Source: Diabrotica undecimpunctata (taxonomy: Eukaryota > Arthropoda > Insecta > Coleoptera > Chrysomelidae). Taken from it: DNA of 64,000 nt. The position numbers and the translations under genes are program-made. Below, piece by piece: positions 1 to 10,762 of this stretch. Position 1 is the first letter of the stretch. Each line of letters starts with the position of its first letter. The notes beneath the pieces were generated by a model. The model was not told where the DNA came from. It was given only the letters and a program-made list of their open reading frames with translations, and did no database searches. The stretch covers positions 77,206,935 to 77,270,934 of the forward strand of contig NC_092809.1 of the NCBI RefSeq assembly GCF_040954645.1, given 5' to 3'.

Positions 1-264
1 ATGGGGGTAGATGGATCACTGGCAACAGACATAGAAAGGAAACAACTTATATGGTATGGCCATGTTCAAAGAATGCCAGAAACAAGACTACCAAAAATCG
101 CCATGAAATGGATACCACCAAATCGTAAGAAACGAGGAAGACCAAAAAGAACATGGAAGGAGGGAATAACAAAGGCAATGAGCTCCCGAGACTTGACCGA
201 AGAACAATGGAATGATAGAAATTCGTGGAAATTAGGCATCGGACAACGACGCAAGACGTTTTGA
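1..264 (+). pseudogene. LINE ORF2 C-terminus, 5' part outside window
   Basis: C-terminal end of a non-LTR retrotransposon polyprotein. Visible are the post-RT motif WYGHVQRM (about residues 18-25), a basic stretch KKRGRPKRTW and the terminal GIGQRRKTF followed by TGA. Such GHVxRM...GRPKxxW tails are established for RTE-like and related LINEs; the exact clade is inferred. The frame is open to the window edge, so the first ATG is probably internal. The stop is followed by AACCGA and a long (TA)n, which I read as the 3' tail. A second copy with the same terminal residues and a similar post-stop sequence lies at 28597-28779 on the minus strand. Confidence 0.75.
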
Positions 265-265
265 A

Positions 266-269
<4 letters not shown>

Positions 270-332
<63 letters not shown>
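270..332. repeat. (TA)n microsatellite, probable LINE tail
   Basis: About 31 TA units start six bases after the LINE stop codon and end where another LINE frame begins. Position and the matching copy at 28597-28779 suggest it is an expanded 3' tail. Confidence 0.8.
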
Positions 333-334
<2 letters not shown>

Positions 335-335
<1 letters not shown>

Positions 336-1825
336 TGAAATATTTAGGGGTAGTTATTCAAAAAAACCTGAAGTGGAAATCGTATGTGGATTTAATAGAA
401 TTAAAAGTAAGTCGTAGCTTGAATGTAATGAGAGCTCTATGTGGAACATATTGGGGTAGTGATCCTAAAACTCTCCAGATAGTTCATAATGGTTTGATAC
501 AGAGTCATTTAGATTATGGATGTCAAATATTATCAGATTGTGCTAAGGCGCTAATCAACAGGTTAGATAAATCACAATATAAGAGTATTCGTATCATAAC
601 AGGATGTATGAGATCTACCCCTATTCATGCATTGTTAGGTAAAAGTGGTCAAATTCCTCTAAAGTACAGATGGGAATGGCTTAATTCTAAATTCCTCCTA
701 AAAAATCTTATGCTAATTAATAGTCCTATAATTTCTGCCTTGAATCAATTACAGATATCAATACAATCAAATCATAATTACTGGAATAAAAAAAGTATTC
801 CCCTCTTAGTTTCCATCATGAATAAATTCCAGCATACCCCAAATTTATTTTCTAGTGAATTAGAATATCAATTAACTTCTATCCCTATTAGGAATGTGCA
901 ATCTAATAAAGGTGATGAGCATGCAATAATTCAATTTCAAAGAATCTCACTTGACAATCCGCCTCACACTATAATCTTTACAGATGGGTCAGTTGATAGT
1001 AAGGGCTCAGCAGGATTTGGTGTTTTTTGTCCTGACTTTGAATACTCATACTCTAGTAAACTCCCTACGCAGACTCAAGTTTGCACTGCAAATGCACATC
1101 ATGCGATTCAATTTGTCTTGGAGAAGGATATCAAGAGGGCCTTAATCTTGTCTGATTCTAAGAGTGGTATCCAGAAGATAGGGAAAACATCTTACTCAAT
1201 GGAAACTGAACATACCTCTATTATGACCAAAAGGGGCATTATAGAAGCCAATCAACAGAACATCAGTATTATTCTGGCTTGGATTCCAGGGCATTCGGAT
1301 ATTAAGGGCAATTGTGTTGCAGAAAAATTGGCAAACATAGGAAGATCACTAAAAATGCCAGCCAAAGTTAAATTGCATTATTCAAACAACTTATTTTATA
1401 TTAAAAAGTTAATTTGGACTCGATGGGCACAAGAATGGAATTCAAACAGATCAAAAGGGTCGTTTTATAGTAAAATAGTCAATAAATGGAACAAATCACC
1501 ATGGTTCAATCAATTTCCTTATAAAGACAGAAGGCATATCACCGCAGTAATTAGAATGAGAACAGGACATTTTTCCACTCCCGTTCATTTATTTCGCATA
1601 GGTATTCAGGACAACCCTTACTGTGAATGTGGTCAAATTGGATCTCTAAATCATGTTATCCTAGAGTGTCCAATAAACGTTTCTCCAAATTTTGACCTCT
1701 ACAAAGAATTGGTTAAAACAAAACTACAAACTCCTATAGAGATTTGCTCTCTCCTATCCAATCTTAATTCTCAAAGACTAAAATTGTTGATTACTTTTCT
1801 TAATCTAGCCAAAATCAATCTATAA
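335..1825 (+). pseudogene. LINE ORF2 C-terminal half: RT thumb, RNase H, zinc knuckle
   Basis: This 496-codon frame is the 3' part of a LINE ORF2 of the type that carries RNase H (I/LOA-like clades; inference). It opens with the RT thumb motif KYLGVVIQ. An RNase HI domain spans about residues 213-335: FTDGS, SDSKSG and a GHSDIKGN motif. Near residues 431-446 is a Cys-rich C..C....H...C cluster. The usual glutamate (TAEL) reads TANA and the final aspartate is glutamate, so two of the acidic RNase H residues appear lost. The GTG start is an artefact of the adjoining (TA)n: the N-terminal RT part is missing, cut off by the LINE and tail at 1-332. Confidence 0.8.
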
Positions 1826-2311
1826 TATATTTCTATCTTATCCACTATAACATAACCTTACAAATTCCTCTCTATTTTTACACTTGGGTTCTCTATAAGC
1901 CGTTGGTAGAAAAAAAAAAATGAAGAACTTGGACAGTCCACAGTAAAGTAGCTATTGAATTAAGTAGATAGCTGCAGAAGAGTTTGCTGTGGAACTCTGA
2001 GGACCTCATCACTTATTTTATATATAAATAACTAAAAAGCACCTAATAGAAAAGAAAAGATTATGTAGAAAAAGACTGGTTGCTACACCCAAGCGAGAAA
2101 AGTTTTATCCTGTGTTGAATTGTCTTTCCTATACTAACTGTCTGGCCCAAGAAGAAGTTTCAACATAGTGTTCATTCAATATAAAATAATTTCAATTTAG
2201 TTTTATATGGGGATATTCGACTGTCTAGAGCAAGTTGAGAATATCCCCCCTGAATTAGCTGGGCAAATTATCCCCTGGGATATTACCCAATAAAGGAAGA
2301 AAAAGAAGAAG
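1826..2311 (+). other. Probable LINE 3' UTR with GA-rich tail
   Basis: Non-coding sequence after the LINE stop. It contains an AATAAA at about 2291 and ends in a GAAGAAAAAGAAGAAGAAC-type tail, as several LINE inserts in this window do. The boundary is inferred from the tail; I could not identify a TSD. Confidence 0.45.
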
Positions 2312-3229
2312 AACATTTTATATAAATTTCTGATGTGGCTTGGTCATTTTACGCATAGCAACACAGGACATGATACATCATACCGTTTTTACATATTATG
2401 TTTTGATAACTGTAATCTGATGTACGTTTTCTGAATTTTACACTTGTATGTAATTATTTACATAAACAATACACCATATCATAGCTCCCATTATTTCGAA
2501 AATAACCGTAACACTTCATTAAATCCGTCACTGTTCTGAGTAACATGTTTCCACCTCTAAAAAGAAAAAACTGAAAAAAGAAGAAGTAGCAATATTGATG
2601 GGGCAGATGCGGTATGTATACATCGAAGGGTTTAAGCACACTCGAGCCTAAAAAAGGGTTAAATCAGCCTATACTATAATACTGTGTTATTTATGTGTAC
2701 ATATTCAAAGATTGTTTGAAATAACATTCCATTGTCACAGAAATAACTTTTTTATTGATATTTACATAGTAATTGTTTATGTGAAATGCAATAAAACATT
2801 TGTATATATTAGATTTATGTGAACAATAATCTTCAAACCCAAATATTTGTCATGTTTATTGTTTGGAGTTATGTAAATAAACAATGATGTATAAATATAT
2901 ATATATATATATATATATAATTTAAAAAATTCACAAAAAATATGTACCTATGATTATTGGTATTTCGCCATAGCCTCGGCGTAATAAATTTGTAAAAATG
3001 GGCAATTTCAGATTTGGGTGCTTATATTATTATTTACAAAGTACATAAAATGGACAATTAAAAATATTTGCTAAATATATTCAATGAGAAGAAAAGTTCG
3101 CGAATTTTATTTTAAAAAAGAGATACCAACACTTGTGCCGAAAAGCTAACAACAGTAGATGGTAAAAATCTGATCGTTCAGCAAGCATTTACGGAGACCA
3201 CGTTGCTCAATCCGAGTGGGTAAGGAAAT
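2312..3229. other. AT-rich non-coding stretch
   Basis: I see no gene here. It holds a short (TA)n array at about 2894-2920 and short frames without recognisable domains. Confidence 0.6.
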
Positions 3230-3350
3230 AGATGATGGGAAAATAGCGATAGATAATAATTAGATGGAAATTGATAATGGGAAAATAGCGATAGATAATA
3301 ATTAGATGGAAATTGATAATGGGAAAATAGCGATAGATAATAATTAGATA
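3230..3350. repeat. 42-bp minisatellite, about 2.8 copies
   Basis: A 42-bp unit (AAAATAGCGATAGATAATAA followed by TTAGATGG...GGG) is repeated about three times head to tail with almost no divergence. There are no spacers, so it is not a CRISPR array. Because 42 is a multiple of 3 it makes a spurious repetitive peptide on the minus strand. Confidence 0.85.
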
Positions 3351-3730
3351 ACAGTCTGACAGAAGAAAAACTGAATACAGCTAAACTGCAACGTATCAAG
3401 AAACCCAAGATTAAATTAACTAAACATTGGATCGACATTTCGTTCGCAGGCATTAGAAAAACTCATCAGAAAACATTTAAGGAATTATCAAAGAAAATTA
3501 TAAAAATCGACATATTTACCTATAATCTGTAAAAAAGGTTACATTTTCAATAAGATACTTAAGAAGATTTATATCGTCTATAAAATATTAAAATAAAATA
3601 ATAAGTCTTAAAAAAATTGTTTATTAATACTAAAAAAACAATTAACTTTCAATAAGTTCATAACTATTCAGATTAAGGACCATTCAATAAACATAACTAT
3701 TCAGATTAAACTGTTTAAATAACTGAAATA
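3351..3730. other. Non-coding gap
   Basis: AT-rich sequence between the minisatellite and the LINE below; no gene seen. Confidence 0.55.
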
Positions 3731-3759
3731 AAAGATTATATCATCATCATCATCATCAC

Positions 3760-4997
3760 TCTCAGCATATTCTACCGATTATGGTGTAGCCTCCCTTACA
3801 TATTCAATCTTTATATCTGCCCATGATTGTCTAAAATTCGCTTTTCTATGCCATGTTGTACCGGCTTGTTTCCTTATGTCATAGTTTCATCTTAAATTTG
3901 GAAGTCTTCTTGGTCTCTCGACGCCTCTTGGATACCACTGCGCAATTCTAGTGGACCACCTATTGTCAGTTCTTCTCGCTAAATGTCCCGCCCACCGCCA
4001 TTTTAAAGATTTAATTCTATGACTTACATCAATAACCTTGGTTTTCTGTCTGATCCATTCTATTCTTTTTCAATATCTCTTTGTTATACCTAGCATGCCT
4101 AGCTCCATTCACCTTTGAGTGACTTTGAGTTTCGATATTATCTCTTTCTTTAGTGCCCAAATTTCGCAGCCGTATGTCATGATTGGTAGTATACACTAAC
4201 CCAATGCTTTTTTCTTTAGGTGGATTGGCATCTTAGATTTTAATATAACTGCATTTCTACCAAAAGATGTCCAAGCTAGATTCATTCTTCTGTTGATTTC
4301 TGGAAGTAAGCAGCCAGATTTATGTATTAATTGTCCAAGGTATACATACTCGTCTACTGTCTCAAGTGCAGTGTTGTTTATTATTACATCTTGGAAATCC
4401 ACTAGCTCGTTGTACATGGTTTTTGTTTTTGTCAAGTTCATATTTAGGCAAACTTCAATGCTAGCTGCATTTAAGTCGCTTATATGTTCTTCTAGTTCTG
4501 CAAGATTATTAGCAATCAGAACGATGTCGCATCAGAATCATCTGCAAATCTTAGATGGCTAAGGTATTCTCTATCAATGGATATTCCTTTGTTCTGCCAG
4601 TTCATTTTGCTAAATATATTTTCTAGAGTTGCAGTGAAAAGCTTTGGTGATATTGCGTCTTCTTGTCGGACGCCTCTGGTAGTCGGAAATTCTGGAGTGT
4701 TTTCATAAATTTTTACCTTAGCTTTTGCTTGTCTGTATATATTTGCTAAAGTTTCTATGCAGGGTTGGTCAAAGCTTCTATTACTGCCTTGGGATATATA
4801 GAATCAAAAGCCCTCTCGAAATCTATGAAGGTTAATGTTAGCGGTATTTCAGATTCTTTAGCTCTACTTATTAGTTCTCGAAGTGTATAAATATGATCTA
4901 TGATACTGAATCCACTTCTGAGGCCAGCTTGTTCTCTCGGCTGTGCAGCATTTAATGCGTTTGTTAATCTCTTGTTGATGATCTTTGTGAATATCTT
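3760..4997 (-). pseudogene. Outer LINE, RT palm to C-terminus
   Basis: Minus-strand continuation of the outer LINE RT below the nested insert. Readable motifs in order: KIFTKIINKRL, GFSIIDHIYTL, the palm motif TLTFIDFERAFDS, the GVRQEDAISPKLF loop (usual RQGD is RQED), LRFADDIVLIA with intact ADD, and the thumb motif EYVYLGQLI. The frame breaks below about 4196 and the C-terminal region continues in other frames with stops. No initiator is expected, since this is an internal segment. Frameshifts make it a pseudogene. Confidence 0.8.
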
Positions 4998-5010
4998 GTA
5001 TACGATTGGT

Positions 5011-5813
5011 TATCATCATCAGTAGCTCGACAACCCTTTCTGGGCCCTGGCTTGTTCTAGGATTTTTCGCCATTCTGTTCTGTTCCTTGCTTTGTTTTTC
5101 CAGTTGGTAATCTTAAGTGTTTTCAGATCTTGTTCCACTTGTTCCATGTATCTAAGTTTGGGTCTTCCCTTTGACCTTCTTCCTACTGGTGTTTGCCTCA
5201 TAATATGTTTTGGTGTTTCAGTTTCCAACATTCGTTCAACATGGCCCATCCAGCGCAGACGTCCGATCTTTATGGATGTTATGATATCGGGTTCATGGCA
5301 TGCTGTGTATAGTTCAAAATTATATCTTCTGCGCCATATGTCATTTTCCTTTACCCCCTTATATATGTGTCTAAGGATTTTTCGTTCAAATGTGCCTAAT
5401 AGGTTTTCATCGCTTTTTGACAGTCTCCATGTCTTTGATCCATATACAAGGACCGGTTTTATCAGGGTCTTGTATATTTTACATTTGGTTTTTCTTGTGA
5501 TGTTGTTAGATCTTAGATGTTTAATTAGTCCATTATATGTTTTATTAGCGATATGTATTCTTCTCTTAACTTCTTCACTGACATTGTTATCTGCGGTAAC
5601 TAGTGAACCTAGGTATGTAAAATTTTTCACGCTTTCGATGTTATAGTCTCCTATTGTCAGATTCTGTAGGTTTCTTTGGCCTGTCGATTTACTGGCCTTC
5701 ATGTATTTGGTTTTTATTTCATTAATGTTTAGGCCACTGTTTTGTGTCGCTCTTTCTATCGCATTAAATGCTTCTACCATCTCTCTTTCGCTTCCAGCTA
5801 TGATATCAACATC
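5011..5813 (-). mobile_element. Nested 5'-truncated LINE with 13-bp TSD
   Basis: An 803-bp insert lies between two copies of GTATACGATTGGT (4998-5010 and 5814-5826). On the minus strand it begins just inside an RT active-site motif (DVDIIAGSE, the end of an ADDxD box) and ends in a (GAT)n-like tail. Removing the insert and one TSD copy joins the outer LINE reading frame exactly (PIV then YKIFTK), so the empty site can be seen directly. Confidence 0.93.
5019..5813 (-). pseudogene. Nested LINE ORF2 C-terminal fragment
   Basis: About 253-264 codons of uninterrupted C-terminal LINE polyprotein. It has the RT thumb (FTYLGSLVT), the motif KPVLVYGSKTWRLSK, GRLRWMGHVERM, and the tail GRRSKGRPKLRYMEQV followed by EWRKILEQARAQKGLSSY. 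The frame is intact over its full length, unlike the host LINE, which agrees with a later insertion. It lacks the catalytic part of RT and the endonuclease, so it cannot act alone. The fragment at 38113-38345 has the same C-terminal organisation. Confidence 0.85.
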
Positions 5814-5826
5814 GTATACGATTGGT

Positions 5827-6700
5827 AGTAGACTTATAAGTTTTTTATATCCTCTTTGCTAACTTTCTTATGAATGCAAATTATGTTTGTTCTATTCCAG
5901 TGGTCTGGTATGCATCTCGATATTAGGCAGTTCGTAAATATGCCAGAAAAGATTTTCCAGGTTTTATTGCCAACGTATTTAAGCAGTTCCACTGTTATGC
6001 CATCTATTTCAGCTGCTTTACCGCTTTTCATTTTTGCAATTGTCGATTCTACTTCTTCCGGAAGGAATTCTGGTACATCTTCTTGGTTACTGATTACTTC
6101 TTCAAGTGTGTCAGGGGCTTTGTATAGTTCGCTGTAGAATTTAGTTACGAGTTGTATTATTTCATTTCTGTCTGTAATTCTGGTGTTTTCGTTTGTTAGA
6201 TCAACGATTTGCTTCTTCCCAATGATTAATGCTTTTCTTTTTTCTTGTTTTCTTATAGTTTTTCCTGTTTTCGATTGTATTTTCTACCAGTCTTTCATTT
6301 TATTTTCTTAATTCTTCCTTAATACTTTTCCTTATTGTCTTACAAAGTTCTGTGTATTGTATTCTCTGTATGTTGCTACTCACTTTCATTTCCCTTCGTT
6401 GTTTTAGCATTATTTTAGTTTTATCACGACAGTTTACTATGTTTATTTTGTTTTTGCGGGCCTCCGATTTCTTTGGCACTATCAAGGATGATATCCATTA
6501 ATTGAGAGCTGTCGATTTGGTCATGTATTCTTTCATCAATTGTCCTTTGGTAGTGATCTGAGTTTTTTTTTAGATTATTAATATTTATACCGATTACTCT
6601 AGGTTTTATGATTCATTTTATTCTTTCTAGTTTCAGATCTAGAACAATTTTTACTCTGATTAGTTTATGGTCGCTGCCTGTTTGAAATTTATTTAGAAAT
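5827..6700 (-). pseudogene. Outer LINE, endonuclease end, linker and RT start
   Basis: Upstream part of the same LINE. It reads TGSDHKLIRVKI (the SDH catalytic motif of APE-type endonucleases) near 6640-6680, a basic linker at 6300-6485, and the RT entry KMKSGKAAEIDGITVELLK with the HWNRTNIICIHKK motif at 5840-6031. The frame is lost by a small deletion close to 5841, just before the insertion point of the nested LINE. Several other frame changes occur in the linker. Confidence 0.75.
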
Positions 6701-6720
6701 AAATAAATGAAAGATTATAT

Positions 6721-6893
6721 ATAGAACGTTAATTAAGTAAGTTATTATTTAAAATCTCAAAAAAAATGATAAATAAAATACTTCGACTGTGATCTTTTTT
6801 TTAACGAAAAAGCTTTTTGCTTTATACTTAATATAATACAAAGAAGGAATATTCATAACTCCATAAAAAAATTACTTATTTAATTAATAAAAA
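6721..6893. other. Short AT-rich spacer
   Basis: No feature seen between the LINE TSD and the foldback element. Confidence 0.5.
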
Positions 6894-7188
6894 TAATTAC
6901 TATTTAAATGGGAATAAGCCACAATTAAAGGTTAAAGTACGTTTATTGACGTTTCAATTTCCACTTCGGAAATCGTTCTCAAAATACAAACATTAGTAAA
7001 TTAAACAAAATTTTGTTTTTTTGTTACTTAGTGAAAAATTCTTCTAATAATTTAATTTTATATGACTCATTTTATCTTTAATTTACTAATATTTGTATTT
7101 TGAGAACGATTTCCGAAGTGGAAATTGAAACGTCAATAAACGTACTTTAACCTTTAATTGTGGCTTATTCCCATTTAAATAGTAATTA
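6894..7188. mobile_element. Foldback/MITE-like element with 112-bp inverted repeats
   Basis: Two arms of about 112 bp (6894-7005 and 7077-7188) are near-perfect inverted copies around a roughly 70-bp AT-rich centre. There is no coding capacity. Each arm contains a hairpin followed by GAAACGTC; on the plus strand the right-arm copy is TTGAGAA (7100-7106), a 7-bp hairpin, then GAAA (7127-7130). A similar arrangement occurs at 59725-59754 and 59449-59476 next to a Penelope-like element. I could not define a TSD. The arms could be derived from retroelement termini rather than a DNA transposon. Confidence 0.75.
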
Positions 7189-8173
7189 CTTTAAAATGCC
7201 ACAAGAAAATAGCTTCAGAAAAATATTAATAAAAATAATTTATCAAAAAATTTATATTCTTAATAAGATAAAGCAAAAAAAAATAGTCAATAATATACTA
7301 GTAACACTTACATTAACAGTTTAAGGACATTCGAAAAATGGACCATCTGATACAGCCGAAAACAGGTGCAGTTCAGTCGGACCTTCTTCTAACCGTCAAA
7401 ATATGTTGAATTGAAATGCCGTCATCTTTGAAAAAATAAAGCGATAACACAGGACAGTATCCTATCGCAATTAAAGAAATGGAACTCTAGATACGAAAAA
7501 AAAAATAAGGATCTCTTAATATTGAAATTATTTGAATAAACAGGGGATGATCAAACTTATCACATAATATGCGAGTTCTCGATCACAATTAAACAACTAT
7601 AATTACGTCAAGATGCATCTCGACATGAGACTAAAAAGTGAGTGACCGAAGAAAAGTTGTATTATTTATTTTAAAACTTCGGGCAAAGCTAATTGAAAAA
7701 AGTAGTGGTTCCGTTCACATGGAAATATTTTAACACTTTATTTTTTAATTATAGCCAAAGCTATGTAAGTCTTGAGAGATTATGGTTAGGGTCGATCTCA
7801 AGTGAAGTGTTTAGGGCGAGAACTACACGTGTTCATGGGAAATAGGAATGCTGTATTCAGATAAAAAAACTAATTTCTAGACAGAGAGTTAACGTGAAAA
7901 TACAGTTTGGTCATAAGTTTTAAAAATTAAGGAGTTTAAAACATTACCCTAACCCCGACACGATTTAAACTTGGTAGAACACCAGTGTTTACAATCGGAA
8001 ACAACTTTAAAAGCAGTGGTCCTGCAAAGAAACAAATCGGAGTTCACTACAAATACCGGGCTGTCAAAATAATTAAGACTCCTAACATAAGTCCTAAGTA
8101 ACTTAAAAACAAAAAGTTAGCTCTAGAATAATCTAAGTGCCAATCAAATGAAACAGCACAGCGAAAATTATCA
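7189..8173. other. Gap left of LTR element
   Basis: About 1 kb with no recognisable gene. It is the left flank of the errantivirus-like insertion. Confidence 0.5.
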
Positions 8174-8177
8174 GTAC

Positions 8178-8689
8178 TGTTATGGAATACTATGCGTTTA
8201 TTTCTTCTCCGGACTAACTCTTTGTTTTGGAATTAAACAGAATATATTGACATGTATAAATTTATTATATTAGAGGATGAAAATTACACTCTGCTTGTTA
8301 TTTCTTAAAACTATGAATATATAAGTTCTGTTATCTACAATTATTTAACGATGTTTCTGGATGGATTTGAGTACAAGAGATTGGACTCAAATATTAATAT
8401 TAAAATAGCAAATACGGATAGCTTATCGAACAAAGAAATAAGAGAAATAAATTATTATTATTCCATAGATACGAAGTATTAGGTGAATAAACTAGCGAAA
8501 CTTATTTATTCTAAATAGGAAAATATTTATGAAGAGTATTGATTCTGATTTCTAACAGCAAATAATTATTAGTGATTATACATGAGAACTTTTCATAATT
8601 GTAAATAACATATACCAGGTGACTAAAAACTATATAGAAATACATAGATACTTTAATTATCTTACATGTGAGTAGGTAGGTACATTACA
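8178..8689 (-). repeat. 3' LTR
   Basis: 512-bp copy, one inserted T relative to the other LTR (TTT against TT near 8199). It follows the polypurine tract in element sense. Confidence 0.93.
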
Positions 8690-8698
8690 CCTCCTTTT
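8690..8698 (-). promoter_or_regulatory. Polypurine tract
   Basis: AAAAGGAGG in element sense lies directly against the start of the 3' LTR, the expected plus-strand primer site. Confidence 0.8.
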
Positions 8699-8782
8699 GT
8701 AAGAATGAAAATAATTGTAAAATGAATTTTCATTTAAATGGTATAAAACATTTGTATACATTATTATTTTATTTTAACACAT

Positions 8783-10762
8783 TTAAATAGTTTCTTTTAG
8801 TCTCGATAGTCTTTCACTTCGTCTTATCGGTGTAGTCTCTGTGAAACTAGTCTCTTCACACTTTTTGGATTCACTATAATTATTGTCTTTATTATGTTTA
8901 CAATCTATACTTAAATCTGTCTCATGTACATGTTTTCGTTTACTTTGACATATATTTAGTGTTAAACAATTTGTAATTTGTTGACAACTATGTGACGGAT
9001 TTCTACGAAATCGTCGGTAAAAATATTTAATTATCCTGTATAAAATATAAAGTAACATACATTTTATCAAAAATAAGATTGCATAAGTGAAATAAGAACT
9101 ATTTTTTATTGTGTCTGAAAAATTAATATTTGTTTCTGAGGTCATTTTCTCTAAATTATCTAGTTTATGGCTTGCTAAATTTAATGCATCTCGATCGAGA
9201 TTATTTAATTGTAAGGGAACAAGGTGTAATTTGGATTCATTATTTATCTTAATATCATCACAACAGACTTCTGGAAGGGATAAATCTGGAATGATAGACT
9301 GAAAATTACTTTCTTTTGGATTTGAGACAGATATCAAAATAGTTGATCCGGTGTAAGTTTTGCAATTATTCGAAGTAGAAAAAATACCTGTGTTTGAAAG
9401 AACAATAGATATTGGCGTACTAGTCTGACAGCTTAAAGTTAAATCTGTTGGTTTGGGTAAAACATATATCCAAGAATTTGGTTTGTTTAATTTATGCCAA
9501 ATTTCATATTCTGTTTGAATTATACGAGTATCGCAACTAGATGGTATGTTTGTTATTGAAGTTAACAATTCAGTTTCACAAATTGGATTAGTGTGTGTAA
9601 ATCGGAAAGTATCAGGATTTTTGCAAATAAGTTTTTCTTCATCTAATGAATAACAGTCTTCTAATGTATCAATAGTAACATAAATGTTTCTATTTTCTGA
9701 AAGAACAAGATATTTGACAGATGGAAGAATAAAGGTAAGTCTCTTTAATGTTGGATGAATTATAGGAAGAGATATTAGTTTAAAAAGAGAATAAGGAGTA
9801 TTACTAACCAAAGGTATACTAACCGTAATTAAAATCTTGTTATCAAAATATATATATTTAAGTAAAATGATATCGAAATATTTATGAGCATAATCGATAG
9901 TCAATGGAAATGGATAAGTCGATGTACTAGGTAAATGCGTTACCGTTTTAGATAATTCTTGAATTAGTTGCTCAGGTGTTATAACAGAAGGATGAAGGTT
10001 ATTATTTCTTGCAAATAGAATAACGTTTATTAAAGTAGAATATTCTTGTTGTAATTCTGTTATAAAGAAAGTTAGTAAGGTAAAATGTTCTTCAATTTTT
10101 TGTTTTAAATCTAAATTAAAATATTTATTATTCATTTTATCTGTGTAATTGGTAATTGATTCAAAATTTTTATCAAAAATCACTTTGTTTCGGTCTAGAT
10201 TTGTAATAGAGTTATTAAAATTTGCAATCGTGGCTTTTACTACATGAATTTGTTGTTTTAGTAAATCAAGAAGATGATTTTCGTTACTTTCAGCTTTGTT
10301 AATAGCATTATTGAAATTTTCAGCATCATCACTGTCTAAGGTACCGAATAAGGTCCTGAAAACAGATCCAATTGCATTAAATAGAGCGCGTTTTGGTCTA
10401 AAATGTTCATGCAGAATTATGTTTTTTAAAGTTTGTTCATCTTGAAAGAGTCTAGGTATGATTTGTCCTAAGAGTTTTAGTGAAGTATCGCATAATCGTA
10501 ATTCAATAAGAACTGGTTTGTTTTGACACAGTCTTAATGTTTTTTGATAGGTGAGATCTACAAAATTTAATTTGTCTGTAAAAGGTTGTAAAGGAATATG
10601 ACTTAATATGTTCCAATGAGTTTCAATAAATTGAACATTTTTTATGTGTTCGTAATAGATTCCAGGTGATTTGTTGATAGGAGTATTGGTATATTTCTTG
10701 TGAATTTGTTCACTATTTGTCAGCCATATTATTGCATACCTGAAACAAAAGCATGTTTCAAT
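8783..10762 (-). CDS. env: Envelope glycoprotein, F-like (errantivirus Env)
   Basis: An open frame of about 660 codons after pol, with no in-frame ATG at its start, as expected if env is made from a spliced RNA. The ectodomain starts near SPGIYYEH. A furin-type site RPKR (about 10386-10397) is followed by a small-residue, hydrophobic stretch that fits a fusion peptide. A helical region with cysteines follows. A membrane anchor rich in Leu, Ile and Tyr lies near 9000-9095, then a basic cytoplasmic tail. Insect errantivirus Env proteins are related to baculovirus F proteins, and this fits. It would mediate particle entry; infectivity cannot be judged from sequence alone. It could also be a well-preserved relic. 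Confidence 0.87.
   Translation of the reverse strand: METCFCFRYAIIWLTNSEQIHKKYTNTPINKSPGIYYEHIKNVQFIETHWNILSHIPLQPFTDKLNFVDLTYQKTLRLCQNKPVLIELRLCDTSLKLLGQIIPRLFQDEQTLKNIILHEHFRPKRALFNAIGSVFRTLFGTLDSDDAENFNNAINKAESNENHLLDLLKQQIHVVKATIANFNNSITNLDRNKVIFDKNFESITNYTDKMNNKYFNLDLKQKIEEHFTLLTFFITELQQEYSTLINVILFARNNNLHPSVITPEQLIQELSKTVTHLPSTSTYPFPLTIDYAHKYFDIILLKYIYFDNKILITVSIPLVSNTPYSLFKLISLPIIHPTLKRLTFILPSVKYLVLSENRNIYVTIDTLEDCYSLDEEKLICKNPDTFRFTHTNPICETELLTSITNIPSSCDTRIIQTEYEIWHKLNKPNSWIYVLPKPTDLTLSCQTSTPISIVLSNTGIFSTSNNCKTYTGSTILISVSNPKESNFQSIIPDLSLPEVCCDDIKINNESKLHLVPLQLNNLDRDALNLASHKLDNLEKMTSETNINFSDTIKNSSYFTYAILFLIKCMLLYILYRIIKYFYRRFRRNPSHSCQQITNCLTLNICQSKRKHVHETDLSIDCKHNKDNNYSESKKCEETSFTETTPIRRSERLSRLKETI

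Larger units (their letters stand above)
3742..6709 (-). mobile_element. 5'-truncated RTE-like LINE (outer element)
   Basis: A LINE on the minus strand. Its 3' end is a (GAT)n tail, read on the plus strand as TCATCATCATCATCATCA from 3742, and it is flanked by the 11-bp duplication AAAGATTATAT at 3731-3741 and 6710-6720. Reading 5' to 3' it holds the end of an APE endonuclease domain (TGSDHKLI near 6665), a linker, then the RT domain to its C-terminus. A second LINE (5011-5813) is nested inside it. The 5' truncation falls in the endonuclease domain, the usual result of incomplete target-primed reverse transcription. RTE-like affiliation is inferred from domain order and tail type. Confidence 0.85.

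Noticed and set aside
3230..3350. Repeats that might be a CRISPR array
   Set aside because: The 42-bp units are contiguous with no unique spacers, in a eukaryotic context.
5092..5646. 184-codon plus-strand ORF
   Set aside because: Exact antisense shadow of the nested LINE.
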